Positions 1-8,773 of a stretch of 64,000 bases of DNA are shown one piece after another (the first letter of the stretch is position 1; the number at the start of each line of letters is the position of its first letter). This stretch comes from UBA10649 sp963700745. GTDB lineage: Bacteria > Actinomycetota > Actinomycetes > S36-B12. A model generated the notes under the pieces. That model searched no databases. It was not told the origin of the DNA and worked only from the letters and a program-made list of their open reading frames with translations. The position numbers were made by a program, and so were the translations under genes. Location: assembly GCA_963700745.1 (NCBI GenBank), contig CAVOYT010000015.1:1-64000 (forward strand), given 5' to 3'.

Positions 1-147
1 GGAGTTCAAGGCATTCCGCATTTGCTCGTGTTTGATAAGGATGGAAGCTTGTTGCAGCAGGATGCAGTTTCGCTCTTGATGGATAATCCAAAGGAGTTCC
101 CATGGCGTCCAAAGCCTCTTGACGAAGCGCTCCCAAAATATGTCATG
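1..147 (+). CDS. Nucleoredoxin/tryparedoxin-like C-terminal fragment (left edge, 3' end lost)
   Basis: Frame 1 is open from the first base and reads GVQGIPHLLVFDKDG, then EFPWRPKPLDEALP. This pattern (cis-proline after GI, a hydrophobic beta strand ending in D-x-D-G, and an FPW-x-PK motif) is characteristic of the C-terminal half of the thioredoxin fold in nucleoredoxins and tryparedoxins. The catalytic CxxC would lie upstream, outside the window. The similarity fades after about residue 47. From there the same frame only mirrors the HNH gene on the other strand, so a junction lies near 140-150. No true stop is visible. The fragment may be a real relic or one side of an assembly chimera, since this family is much commoner in eukaryotes than in actinomycetes. 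Family assignment rests on motif recognition only. Confidence 0.5.
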
Positions 148-745
148 GAACGAGACGGAGATCTCGTCGTTCACAGATGCTGCACTGCCGTCGATAGGCG
201 ACGAGCACTCGTCCGCGAAACTCCGGCTGATGCAGTCGGACCTTAGCTATGCGCTCGACATAGCGCCTCTGATCCTCGCTGGGATGCTCGACGTCTGCGA
301 TGAACCTGAGGGACTCATCCAGGGCAACCGTGACGGATCTCGTCGACGGATCGTCGCCAACGACGAATACCGGGAAGACCGGAACATAGACACCATCGGC
401 GATCCACCGAAGCAAGATGAGTGGAACACCGGTGCCGGCCGCAGCACGCAGCTTGCTGTTGTCGCCGGCAGTCGAACCTTGGCGGTATCGGTAGCGAAGG
501 AGGCCGCCCTCGACGTCCTCGTCGTCATACGGCCCCTGGGGCGTTGACACGATCGAAAGCGTCACGTCCATCGACCGCGGGTTCCAGATGCCCTTGCCCA
601 CGTCAATCAGCCGATGCACCTGCCCATTGACCTCGAAGGCCGAGAGCTCCTTCCGGCTGATCACTCCGCCATTGCGGCTAACCCTGTCTGCCAGCGCGGC
701 CATGATCTGCTGCCGCAGGGCAAGTTCAATCGGCGAAACCCCCAT
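143..745 (-). pseudogene. HNH endonuclease, truncated just at the HNH motif
   Basis: The protein resembles the family of bacterial HNH restriction-like endonucleases with an N-terminal regulatory or DNA-recognition domain. Visible are an N-terminal helix, the segment NGGVISRKELSAF, a central beta-rich part with IWNPRSMDVTLSI and YDDEDVEGGLLRY, then VPVFPVFVVG and the start of the HNH domain with LVAYRRQCSICERRDLRLV. In complete members the next residues are an AAHI-type motif followed by the catalytic histidines. Here the frame stops two codons later (VP then stop), so the nuclease core is missing. The start at 745 (MGVSPIEL) is preferred over 763 because it matches the family N terminus. The break coincides with the junction to the thioredoxin-like fragment. 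As it stands it cannot be an active nuclease. Confidence 0.62.
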
Positions 746-1016
746 TGACGCAGTTTCGCACACCGATCCCGACGCCCGCTGTACATCCCGCCGAGGCCGA
801 GCCCTATTTGCGGTCCCCCTGATCGGGCATGCGCGAGACGCCGCCCAGAGCGAGATCCGCCCTGGATTCGCGTGGACTCAGTTCCTGGCTATCCACGAGA
901 AGGCAGTCGTTGGCGGTGGCCTGGCGTCGACGCTCCACCGTTCTCATGCCTGCAATCCGACGACGTGGTTGAGCTGGGCGATCTTGAAGAGCGGACCCGC
1001 AAGGGCGCTCGCTGGC

Positions 1017-1995
1017 TCAGTCTGCGACTGGCTCAGATAGCGGTTCCGACGATGCTTCGAGTGCCTTTCGACTCCTCTTCGCGGGCCAGAGCCCGGCCGC
1101 TTCCAGGGCAGTGACCACTCGGACATGCCGCTCGAGATCCTCCACCTTGCTCGCCTTGTCTCCGAGCAGATTCCTTCGAGCAACGAAGTCCCAATCGGCG
1201 ACAGTCGGATCATTTGCGGTCCCAGGTAGACCGCCACCGCATGCTCCAGGCTTGATACGTTGCCCGCGTCCGCGCTGCTGCGAGAAGCATCAAACCGGCG
1301 ACCTGGGCCATCACAAAGTCGTTTGATCCGCAAGACCTCGTAGCGCGAAGATCAAGCGCGTCCGCCCAGAACTCCGCCGAAGAGGGTCAAACACTTCCAT
1401 CTCGAAAGTTGAGGTCGTCTTGCCCGCTGTCACAACGTAGACGAGTCGGACGATCGCCTTCTTGTTGGTTTGTGGGTTCGCTTCTGTGCCTCGGCTCCAT
1501 GCGACTTGAGTTGCTTCAGAATGTCGCTGTTTCGCGTGATTGGACCGCTCTTGATCACATCAAGGCTGGAGACCGGTGGCGGACCATCATCGTGTCGCTC
1601 AGCATCGATGCCGGCCGCAGCGGACTTCTTGAGTGTGGGGCTAGCCGCGATCGCGAGTTGCTCAAGGGCCCATCCGCCAGCGGTAACGTAATTGCGTCGC
1701 GCGTAGTCACCGACAATCTTCTCCGCGACCTGCTGGGCCGTCAGACCCTCCAGTTCCATACCTCGGATCATCGGGTTGATTCGATCCACGATCACCCGTC
1801 GGTACTTGGGAAGCGACTCCAAGAGCACTCGCCCGTACCAGTAACTGAACTCGCGTACATAACCTCGAACACCGCCAGCAATGAGCTCATCAGTGGGGCC
1901 ACCCGACAACCATCGACTCCGGATCGATCTCTTACGGCTCGCACAATCTCACTGTCGGTGAGACCGCTACTCGACGAGTTCGAACTCAAGGTCAA
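1017..1995 (-). CDS. Type II restriction endonuclease, PmeII-like family (frame broken)
   Basis: The readable core (about 1430-1909) contains YVREFSYWYGRVLLESLPK, INPMIRGMELEGLT, NYVTAGGWALEQLAIA and VIKSGPITRNSDILKQL, which I recognise as the PmeII-like Type II restriction endonuclease family. It would cleave DNA at the site protected by the adjacent methyltransferase. The reading frame changes near 1935, 1455, 1395, 1300 and 1215. Joining frames recovers IVRLVYVVTAGKTTSTFEMEVFD, then SSAEFWADALDL, and a C terminus ending in SEPLSEPVAD at a stop at 1017. The start is proposed at the TTG at 1995, which follows a GGAGG and overlaps the end of the methyltransferase gene by 29 nt, so the pair forms one operon. 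The many shifts are either indel errors or decay of the nuclease; the sequence alone does not decide. Confidence 0.62.
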
Positions 1996-3263
1996 CCCCC
2001 TCCGAATTGGCCCAGATGTGGTCGGGCCGGACCTTGACGATCAGATGGAGTTCAGGGGCGCGTGACTTCCTGCTGATGAGCCACCCCGTGCGTTCCAATA
2101 CGCCGATTCGCGGACGAACTCCTCCACGCAGGGGATTCGGGGTCGGCAGGTCTACCCCTGACAGGTGCTCACTCACTCGGCGGCCTATCGCGGCGGCAAG
2201 CAGTGGCGGAACGGCATTTCCTATTTGCTGATATTGCGACCGCGAGGGGCCAGCAAACTCCGTCTCGGCGGGAACGACTGAATGGCTGCACACTCATCCA
2301 CCGACAAGCAGCGCACCTCGTCCGGGTGAATGAGACCTGTCGACGAGTGGTCCGGCATCCCGAGGATCGTTGGAGCGGGTGAATCCCAGCTCAAGCGGCG
2401 CCACCACCCGCTCTTTCCTCCCGAAGCGCTATGAGCGCGACCCATGGTGGCCACCTGCCGATCCTCTGGGAGGTTTCGCCAGTTTCCGCCCGGGGGAATC
2501 AACTCGTATACGGCACGCTTCCGAGCGCTCAATGGCTCGATGCCGCTCCCGGCAACGCCCGCGAGCGCATCGGCCAGCGTGTAGAAAGCGAGGCTGGTTT
2601 GGGGCTCCGAACTCGGCCGGCGGCAGAAAACATGGCCGCGTTCCCGCGTGTGGCTATGAGAATGGCGCGCTGGCGGAACTGCGCCACTCCATAGTCCGCT
2701 GCCTCAACGAGGCCCCATGTAACCGAATAGCCACGAGCGGTCAGCATTTGCACCACCCAAAGCAGGAAGGATCCCTTTCGTTCGTCAGGTTCGAGGTTGG
2801 GGTGGCCCTTCGATCGCAGAGCAATGGGCCTGTGGCTCAAGGCGGCCGAAAGCATTCCATCGACGTTCTCAATGAGCAGCACCTGCGGCCGAAACTCGTC
2901 GACAAAGTCGAAATAGGACGGCCACACGCCGGCTGCTCGCTCATCATTGATCGACAGCCTCAGACCATGCGTCGTGAATGGCTGACAAGGCGGTCCCCCC
3001 GCCAACAGCGGTAGCTCGCCCTTCCTCAACCCCAAGTTCCTCCTGAGCGTGCGGGCAGAGATCTCTTCGATCGGCTGCCCGAAGATCAGGGTCTCCGGCG
3101 CCTCGCCCGACTTATCCCGTCTGCGGGCGGCCAACTCGAGAGTCAGTACCGCGTCAGGATCCATTTCGACCTGGGCAATTGGCTCCCACCCCGCGCACTC
3201 GAGTCCCAAGTCGAGGCCTCCAGGCCCCGAGAAAAGGGACACGAAGCGACGGTCGTCCTGCAC
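1967..3263 (-). CDS. C5-cytosine DNA methyltransferase (dcm-type; frame broken twice)
   Basis: The modification enzyme of the Type II system transfers a methyl group from S-adenosylmethionine to C5 of cytosine. In order: motif I FVSLFSGPGGLDLGLE near the N terminus, motif IV GGPPCQPF with the catalytic cysteine, motif VI ENV (LLIENVDGM), motif VIII QFRQRAILIA, a target-recognition region with PTILGMPDHSSTGLIHPDE, and motif IX/X with LSVDECAAIQSFP and YQQIGNAVPPLLA. Reaching the last two motifs requires frame changes near 2530 and 2285. The ATG at 3263 gives the usual short lead to motif I. It lies directly upstream of and overlaps the restriction endonuclease gene. All catalytic motifs are intact once the frame is restored, so I expect a functional methyltransferase if the shifts are sequencing errors. 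Confidence 0.85.
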
Positions 3264-3589
3264 TAGCGCTCCCGGATTGCGAATTTGGCATCTTGCTCTG
3301 CATTCCCAAAACTACCCATGCCGAGCATCACATGGAGGTGCGACACAGGGCGAATACTCGCAGGACGTCAGTCCGGGGGCGCGACCTGCTTGCCTCGTCT
3401 CGACTGATCACTTCCTTACCGTGTACCAGCATGCGGACCTCTCGTACCTCGGATGGCCCGAGATCTGGCATGCCCAAGCCTGACGTGACTCCGACCCGGG
3501 TGCTCGCGCTCGGCAATGGGTCGATGCTCCAACAAGGGTCGTGGTGGGCTTCTCCAACCTCGCTAGACGGTTCGACTAGTCGGGCCGTC

Positions 3590-3747
3590 GGGAGGCTGTG
3601 GATAACACCTCGTTTCTGCCCTATCTTCTGCCCTATCTTGGTGAGTCTGGGTGGTTCTCAGTGGGTCTGGGTGCGCGAAAACCGTTGAATACCAACGATT
3701 TCGGGATGTGGCTTCTTAGAGGGGGAGGGTCTGAAAATCGGAAGGTC
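3590..3747 (+). repeat. Diverged intergenic repeat, copy 1 of 3
   Basis: Shares an ordered set of short matches with 9951-10117 and 20733-20902: a TGCCCTATCTTCTGCCC-like pyrimidine-rich block, then CGAAAACCGTTGAATACC (3676-3693), then AAATCGGAAGGTC at the end. The spacing between the blocks is nearly the same in all three copies, which argues for common descent rather than chance. No open frame spans it. Confidence 0.55.
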
Positions 3748-3881
3748 AACAGCACTCGACCCAGAACCGCTCATGGTCGAAAAGTGTTGCAATGCAATGA
3801 CTTTCGCGATCAGCCAATTCAGAGACGTTCACTCGGGAAGAGGCGCTGCCCTTTCGTCTTGGAGGTCCATTTCCCGGATGC

Positions 3882-3932
3882 TCGCTGCCATCGCGACGAC
3901 ACGCGCTTTGGCGCAAAGATCGGAAGGTCAAG
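3882..3932 (+). repeat. 51-bp direct repeat, left copy
   Basis: A 51-bp stretch starting TCGCTGCCATCGCGACGACA recurs at 7792-7842 in the same orientation with only two mismatches (A/G at two positions near the right end). It contains the small palindrome CTTTGGCGCAAAG. The two copies enclose the XRE/DUF6036 pair and the SEC-C gene and could be an attachment or recombination site for that segment. Confidence 0.85.
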
Positions 3933-3977
3933 ACAGGGGTCGCGCGGAGCACTGGGCCCATGCAAATGCCGTCATCG

Positions 3978-4551
3978 TCACCCATCGCGATCGAACGAGG
4001 CGAGCCACGCCATGGCGCGCTTCGCGGCCGCCGAGTGACTCGGAGTCGACCAAGCCAAGTCGCTGGCCGATGACGACCCGATCGACCAGGTCGGCCTCGA
4101 TCAAGGCGCGCACGAAGTTGAGGTCCTTCTCTCGAGCGGCGCACAGTTTCGCCGCACACAGGTCGTGCGGCTCCAGGCACCAGCCGGTGAACATCGGCAG
4201 CCCGGTGGGTGCGGCGGTGTTGTCGTTCTGCACCTTCACCAGTCGTGCACGCCAACCGTCCGGGAGCACGACCGTCGTGAGGTCGACGCCGTCGATGCTG
4301 AAGCCGTGCTGCTCCTCGAACGGTGACCACTCGCCGGCGACACCTTCGATGACATCTGCCAGGCGAGCGATCTCTTCGTTGGAGTCCGCGATCGGCAGGA
4401 TGTCGCACTCGCGAGACATCGTGGCCTCCTCGGGCAGCACATCCTCGTCGTAGGTTCCGAGGATCGCCTGCGACCCGACGACGATGACCTCGGGCCTCTG
4501 GATGATCTGGCAGGCCGCGCGAATCGCATGCTCCAGCTGCTCGCGGTTCAT
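3978..4551 (-). CDS. DUF6036-family nucleotidyltransferase (putative toxin of an XRE pair)
   Basis: The protein starts MNREQLEHAIRAA and contains VIVVGSQAILGTY followed by SRECDILPI, the G-S...D-x-D-like arrangement of nucleotidyltransferase folds such as DUF6036/AbiEii-related proteins. Further family features are a WRARLVKV strand, LPMFTGWCLEPHDLCAAKL and a helix KDLNFVRALIEADLVD. Near the end the natural C terminus (KRAMAWLASFDRDG, stop at 3978) lies in another frame, so one indel near 4030 is inferred; the uncorrected frame runs on to 3928. The start overlaps the end of the upstream XRE gene by 4 nt, typical of a translationally coupled toxin-antitoxin or defence pair. The activity (nucleotide transfer to RNA or protein) is inferred from the fold only. 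Confidence 0.68.
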
Positions 4552-5066
4552 CGCTGAACCTCCCACAGCACACGTTGGCGCTCGTCCTCCGACAGCAGCC
4601 CACCGAAGGGCGAGACCTCACGCATCTGGACGGAGTCGGTGTCGAGCCCGGTCATCACGCGGCGAATCCCTCGTATGTCCCCGGACGAGATCAGTTCGCT
4701 CCACCGGTCGAGATTGCGCATGTGCGGCTCGCCCCTGGTGGACTGCCTCAACCGCTCGAGGTTGCGCCTGAGGACCGGTCTCCATTGCCGCAAGGAGTCG
4801 GGCGACAACTGCGACACGAGTGTCCGGTGCATCCGCCAGCGCCGCTCGCTCGAGTGATCGAGCGTCACTGGACACTGGCCTGCGCACCACCTCGAGGCGG
4901 TATCCCATGCACGACAGAACCGGTCGAGCATGTCGTCGCTCATGTCGATCCGACCGTGCAGCATCTGACTCAAGCTCGGCTGCTTGACGCCGCTGAGCAC
5001 CGACAACCGCGACTGCGTCATGCCTGTACCAGCCATGACGTCGCGCAGGATGGTGGGTCGATCCAC
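4548..5066 (-). CDS. XRE-family HTH regulator, partner of the DUF6036 gene
   Basis: The N terminus (VDRPTILRDVMAG) is followed by a classic XRE helix-turn-helix: GMTQSRLSVLSGVKQPSLSQ, then MLHGRIDMSDDMLDRF. The C-terminal part has HMRNLDRWSELISSGD, IRRVMTGLDTDSVQMREVSP and LLSEDERQRVLWE, a conserved tail of XRE proteins paired with DUF6036. In the middle, the true sequence GYRLEVVRRPVSSDARSLER lies in another frame for about 20 codons and then returns, so two compensating indels (a lost G in GGGG and a 4-nt GAGC duplication) are inferred. The GTG at 5066 is chosen because a TATACT box ends exactly 7 nt upstream and no Shine-Dalgarno is seen, implying a leaderless mRNA. It probably autoregulates through the adjacent inverted repeat. 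Confidence 0.75.
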   Translation of the reverse strand: MDRPTILRDVMAGTGMTQSRLSVLSGVKQPSLSQMLHGRIDMSDDMLDRFCRAWDTASRWCAGQCPVTLDHSSERRWRMHRTLVSQLSPDSLRQWRPVLRRNLERLRQSTRGEPHMRNLDRWSELISSGDIRGIRRVMTGLDTDSVQMREVSPFGGLLSEDERQRVLWEVQR

Positions 5067-5073
5067 ACTACGG

Positions 5074-5093
5074 AGTATAGCACCTATTGCTAT
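5074..5093 (-). promoter_or_regulatory. Leaderless promoter with overlapping inverted repeat for the XRE gene
   Basis: On the minus strand a TATACT -10 box (5079-5074) is followed after 7 nt by the GTG start at 5066, so transcription should begin at or next to the start codon. The box overlaps the inverted repeat ATAGC-N7-GCTAT (5077-5093), a good candidate operator for the HTH product. The -35 region is weak. Confidence 0.6.
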
Positions 5094-5137
5094 GTTGGGT
5101 ATGTGGAAATGACCCGACCGCACGTGTCAGGGGCTGG

Positions 5138-7649
5138 TCACAGGTCCAGTCCCAAGGCAGCCGCCAGTCGACTCGGGCTCATGCCGTTCCCTGCCTCCTG
5201 CAACGACGCCAGAAGTCGGACCAGGTCGGGCCGCCGAGTCGGGTCCTCCGCCGCCTCGCGCGGAGTGAGCCCGCCGAGGGCGGGAATGGACTCGTCCAGC
5301 CAGCTCTCCTCGTACCCTGCGATGACCTGCGCCAAGACTCCGGCCACGGCAGGATCCCGGGGATCAACACCCGGGCTCGGCCCGTCCGGGGCCGTCAGCT
5401 CGTCGAGCGGGGTTGCCTCGAACTCGACGACGCGCATGAACATCGACAGCTCGGTCGCCCAATCGAGTTCCTCGTTCATGCGCTCCTCGGAGAGCGTCTC
5501 GATCCGCACGAGGCCGTTCTCGAGCATCATCGTCGCCCGGATCGTCCCGTCGACAGTGCGCACCCAATCCGCGCCCGCAGGCTGATACCTGTCCCGGGCC
5601 AGGTCGAGGAAGCCCTCGACGTCTTCGACCTCAACCAGGGCGCGACAGATGATCAGCGGCTCCCCTGTCGTCGTTGTCAGGCTCGGGGGCGCGTGGCCGG
5701 CAGTCAGTGCGGCGATGACGTCGATCGGTTCGGGCGCTTCGTCCAAGACGTCGATCATGCCGTCGCGTCGCTGGAGGGGGATCTGCTCGATGCCCCCGAA
5801 CACCTGCCACTGTCCGCCGCAGGGCAATACGCGCGTCACGATGATCATGCCCCTGCGCAGCGTGTGGGTCGCGAGCCGCTCGCTGACCTCGACGCGCTCG
5901 CCGGATCTCATATCTCGCAACGTCATGCTCTCGCCTGCGACGACGTCCTCGACGTCGAAGACGGAGCGGCCCCGGTCGATCCAGGTCTCGGCCAATTCGC
6001 GCTCGTCGTCCGGAAGGAGATAGCCGCGCTCCTCAAGGAACTCCTCGAACACTGCCCCCTCGCACAGCATTACGTCGTGCACGAGAGCATCGGACAGGCC
6101 ACGCAACAGCCCGTCAGGCCCCGACCAGTACCGAGACCGCTCGCGTCCGAGCTCCAGCAACTCACCTCGCCACGGCCCCTCGTGCAGGAACACCACGGCC
6201 TTGTGGTGCAGCCACGAGGCCCTGGCCTCCAGCGGAAGCGGCGGCGGCGAGCGATGGCAGGCCTTGACGCGGCGGCCCGACCCGCACCAGCACGGCGCGT
6301 TGCGGTCGGCCACTCCCGATTCAGCCGCGAACCGAGCGAGGATCACTCGCTCGTCGTCGTCATCGTCCACGCCGGCCCGCTCGAGCAGGGCCACGGCACG
6401 GACGGCGTCCCCTCGATCGCTGGCGAACCGAGCCAGATCGATGAGGACCGGCGTCCACGCCGGATCGATGCTCTCCGCCGCGTCATAGGAGCGCTCGGCC
6501 AGCTCGTGCTCGCCCAATCGCTCCAATGCCTTGCCGTCCAGCCATCCCAAGGCGCACCGCGAGGCGCGCGGGGCGCAAGGACGCCATTGTGCGACGGCGA
6601 GGGTCAGCGGCAGAGCGGTGAACTCGTCGCTGCCCAGCGTCATCGCCAGCACCGCAGTCGCCACGTCCGCGTCCGCCAGGTGGCGCAGGGCGAATGCCAC
6701 CGGCTCCGAGACAGGCGGCAGGTCGGGCGGCCCGGCCCCCTCCAGCAGGCGTGGGAGGGTCTGGAGATCGGCTCCCTGCTCGCTCACCCGGGTGACGAGC
6801 TCGGCCACGGCGGATGAGATCCCGTCGACAGCGCGGGACAGCTCAACGGCGGCGCGCGCGCCCACCTCATCCAGCCCGTAGTGGAGAGTCGCGCGGCGCA
6901 CCTCGGCCTCGTACTCCCACCTGTCGAAGTCGAATCCCTCGAACGCCACGAAAGCACCCCGGCGGGCGATCCCCGCCTGAGCGAACAGCTCGGCGACCGG
7001 CGCGACGGGCGAGCGGAACGCCTCAGGATCGACCACGCATGCAGCCAACAGCAGGGAATCCGCCGGCACCGGCATCTCGGCCTCGTGCTCGCGGAGCACC
7101 GCGGTGAGCGTGGCGGCCGCCGCGACGCCTCCCTGCTCGTCGAACTCAGTGACCTGGGACAGTTCTAGCGCGCCGCCCGCGAGGATTCGCACGCCAAGGG
7201 CGGCTAGCGGTTGGAACGCCTGCAGGGCTCCATCGGGGAGAAGCCACGCCCAATCGACGTCATCGGTCAGCAGGCCCGCCTCGGCGAGGATCACTGCATC
7301 GTGACTCGAATCGAGCGAGATGACGGGGTCGTCAGCAACGGCAAGGATGCCTGCGATCACCATTCCATCCGCGGGCACCAGATCAGGTTCGACAAGCAGG
7401 ATGTCGCTCGCCTGCTCCTCAGCGGAAAGCGGATGCGTGAACATGCGCCCGCGAAGGACGGCCTCGGCGTTCACCCACCTGTCCCCGACAATCGGAGTGC
7501 AGGCAGGGATCCGATCCAGCAGCAGTTCCACGCTGTTCCGCGTCATCGGTGGCTGGCCGCAGTCCCGCAAGAGCTTCGTCCATCTCCTCGAGAGTGAAAG
7601 CAGATCCATTCGCCAGTAGCGACGAAAGGACTTCGGCAGCGGTCTCCAT
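5138..7649 (-). CDS. Large SEC-C motif protein of unknown function
   Basis: An approximately 837-residue protein. Its only recognisable motif is a SEC-C zinc-binding element, NAPCWCGSGRRVKACH, at about residues 450-465, a C-x-C-x8-C-H pattern like that at the C terminus of SecA. The rest is an acidic, helix-rich region before the motif (with TPR-like helices such as LGEHELAERSYDAAESIDP) and a mixed region after it. The real start is METAAEVLSSLLANG at 7649, reached by one frame change near 7550; upstream open frame to 7858 is not family-like. It sits immediately downstream of the 51-bp repeat and upstream of the XRE/DUF6036 pair on the same strand. SEC-C domains often mediate metal-dependent protein contacts in stress or defence proteins, but no function can be assigned. 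Confidence 0.7.
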
Positions 7650-7791
7650 CGCCCTAGCCTGCCACGGTCGGCCGAGGACCCGCTCACGTCTTCGACGCCG
7701 GATCCGACCGCGGTGGTACCGGTCCGCGTGGGCGGGGACTTGCCGTTGGCCGTGCGCCAACGTGATCTCCTTAACCAGGCCATGGACCATT

Positions 7792-7842
7792 TCGCTGCCA
7801 TCGCGACGACACGCGCTTTGGCGCAGAGATCGGAAGGTCGAG
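7792..7842 (+). repeat. 51-bp direct repeat, right copy
   Basis: Second copy of the repeat at 3882-3932, same orientation, two mismatches. It lies between the start of the SEC-C gene (7649) and the start of the metallophosphoesterase gene (7910), so it is intergenic like the left copy. Together the copies delimit a segment of about 3.9 kb with two transcription units of one strand. Confidence 0.85.
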
Positions 7843-7909
7843 GCCTTTCGGATCCCAAGGATTCGGCGCGAGATTCGGCGATGTCGGTCCGTCGCTCGAT
7901 ACTTCAGCG

Positions 7910-8720
7910 ATGGATGAGCGCATCGGCTTCGCGGGAGACTGGCACGGCAACGTGTCCTGGGCGACCTCGCGACTCCGGGCATTCGGAGCCGCCGGTGTCT
8001 CGACGGTGTACCAAGTCGGCGATTTTGGGCTGTGGCCCGGATCGAGTGGGAAGAGATTCCTGCGGGCCGTTGACACAACGTGCGAGCAGTCCGACGTGCG
8101 GCTCTTCATTGTGCTCGGCAACCACGAGGACTACGGCCGCGTGAAGCTGATGCGTACCGATGACGCCGGCTGGCTGTACCTGAAGGACTACCCGCGCTTG
8201 CGGTTCGCCACGAGAGGGCACACGTGGGTCGATGCTGCCGGGACGCGCTTCGCTGCGCTCGGAGGTGCGGGGTCCATCGATCGGAACATCCGTCGCCCGG
8301 GAGTGAGCTGGTGGCCTGACGAGGAGCTGGCCGAGAACGATTGCGCACGGCTGGTGAGCAATGTGCAGGGTGAGGGCTGGCCGCGGGTGGACGTGATGAT
8401 CACGCACGAGGCACCGGCCGGTCTACACGCGCCTCGGCATAACGACGGCGCCCGCCTGGCTGACGCCCGAGGTCGAGGCGTATTGCTACGCCCAGCGCGT
8501 CCGCCTCCGAGAGGCGATGGACGAAGTCGCGCCGCGTTCGCTGGTGCATGGTCACTGGCACTCGTCCTTTCGGGATGCTTGGGAGGGCCTGACCTCAACG
8601 GGTGTCGACTACCGCTGTGACGTCATTGGCCTGCCTGAAGACGACAACCCCGCCAACGCCGTGACGGCCGTACCGGTACCCGGACTTGGCCTGACCGACG
8701 TCGAGGTGCTTCGTCCGTGA
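7910..8720 (+). CDS. Calcineurin-like metallophosphoesterase (one frame change)
   Basis: Metal-dependent phosphoesterase of the calcineurin fold. Seen in order: IGFAGDWHGN (motif I, D-x-H), YQVGDFGLWPG (motif II, GD), FIVLGNHEDYG (motif III, GNHE), VDVMITHEAP (motif IV, H), and, after a frame change near 8445, SLVHGHWHSSF (motif V, G-H-x-H). The C terminus ends LGLTDVEVLRP at 8720. All metal ligands are present when the frame is restored. The substrate is unknown; similar enzymes cleave phosphodiesters or phosphoproteins and are common in defence islands. The gene runs toward, and ends 53 nt before, the HTH-MNT gene, and starts just right of the 51-bp repeat. Confidence 0.8.
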
Positions 8721-8737
8721 GCCTGACTCCGCCTGCG

Positions 8738-8766
8738 TTGACTATCAATATAGTGGATAGTAGTAT
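8738..8766 (+). promoter_or_regulatory. Leaderless promoter and inverted repeat of the MNT-HEPN operon
   Basis: TTGACT (8738-8743) and TAGTAT (8761-8766) are separated by exactly 17 bp, and the ATG follows 7 nt later at 8774 without a Shine-Dalgarno. The inverted repeat ACTATC-N9-GATAGT (8741-8761) overlaps the promoter and is a likely autoregulatory operator. The region is strikingly AT-rich against its surroundings. Confidence 0.75.
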
Positions 8767-8773
8767 CGGTTAT

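Larger units (their letters stand above)
3264..3977. other. Long intergenic region with two repeat elements
   Basis: About 700 bp between the divergent side of the methyltransferase and the next gene. I see no convincing coding frame. A 62-codon minus-strand frame at 3328-3516 has no recognisable domain and no clear ribosome binding site. The stretch contains copy 1 of a diverged ~160-bp repeat (about 3590-3747) and the left copy of a 51-bp direct repeat (3882-3932). It should also hold the promoter for the methyltransferase gene, on the minus strand beyond 3263, but no clear -35/-10 pair could be assigned. Confidence 0.5.

Noticed and set aside
3328..3516. Possible 62-residue minus-strand gene upstream of the methyltransferase (control protein or Vsr-like)
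   Set aside because: No helix-turn-helix or Vsr motif and no ribosome binding site; left as intergenic.
5087..6817. 576-codon plus-strand open frame opposite the SEC-C gene
   Set aside because: It is a shadow of the minus-strand gene in GC-rich DNA; composition is Arg/Gln/His-rich with no domain, and the minus frame shows the SEC-C motif.
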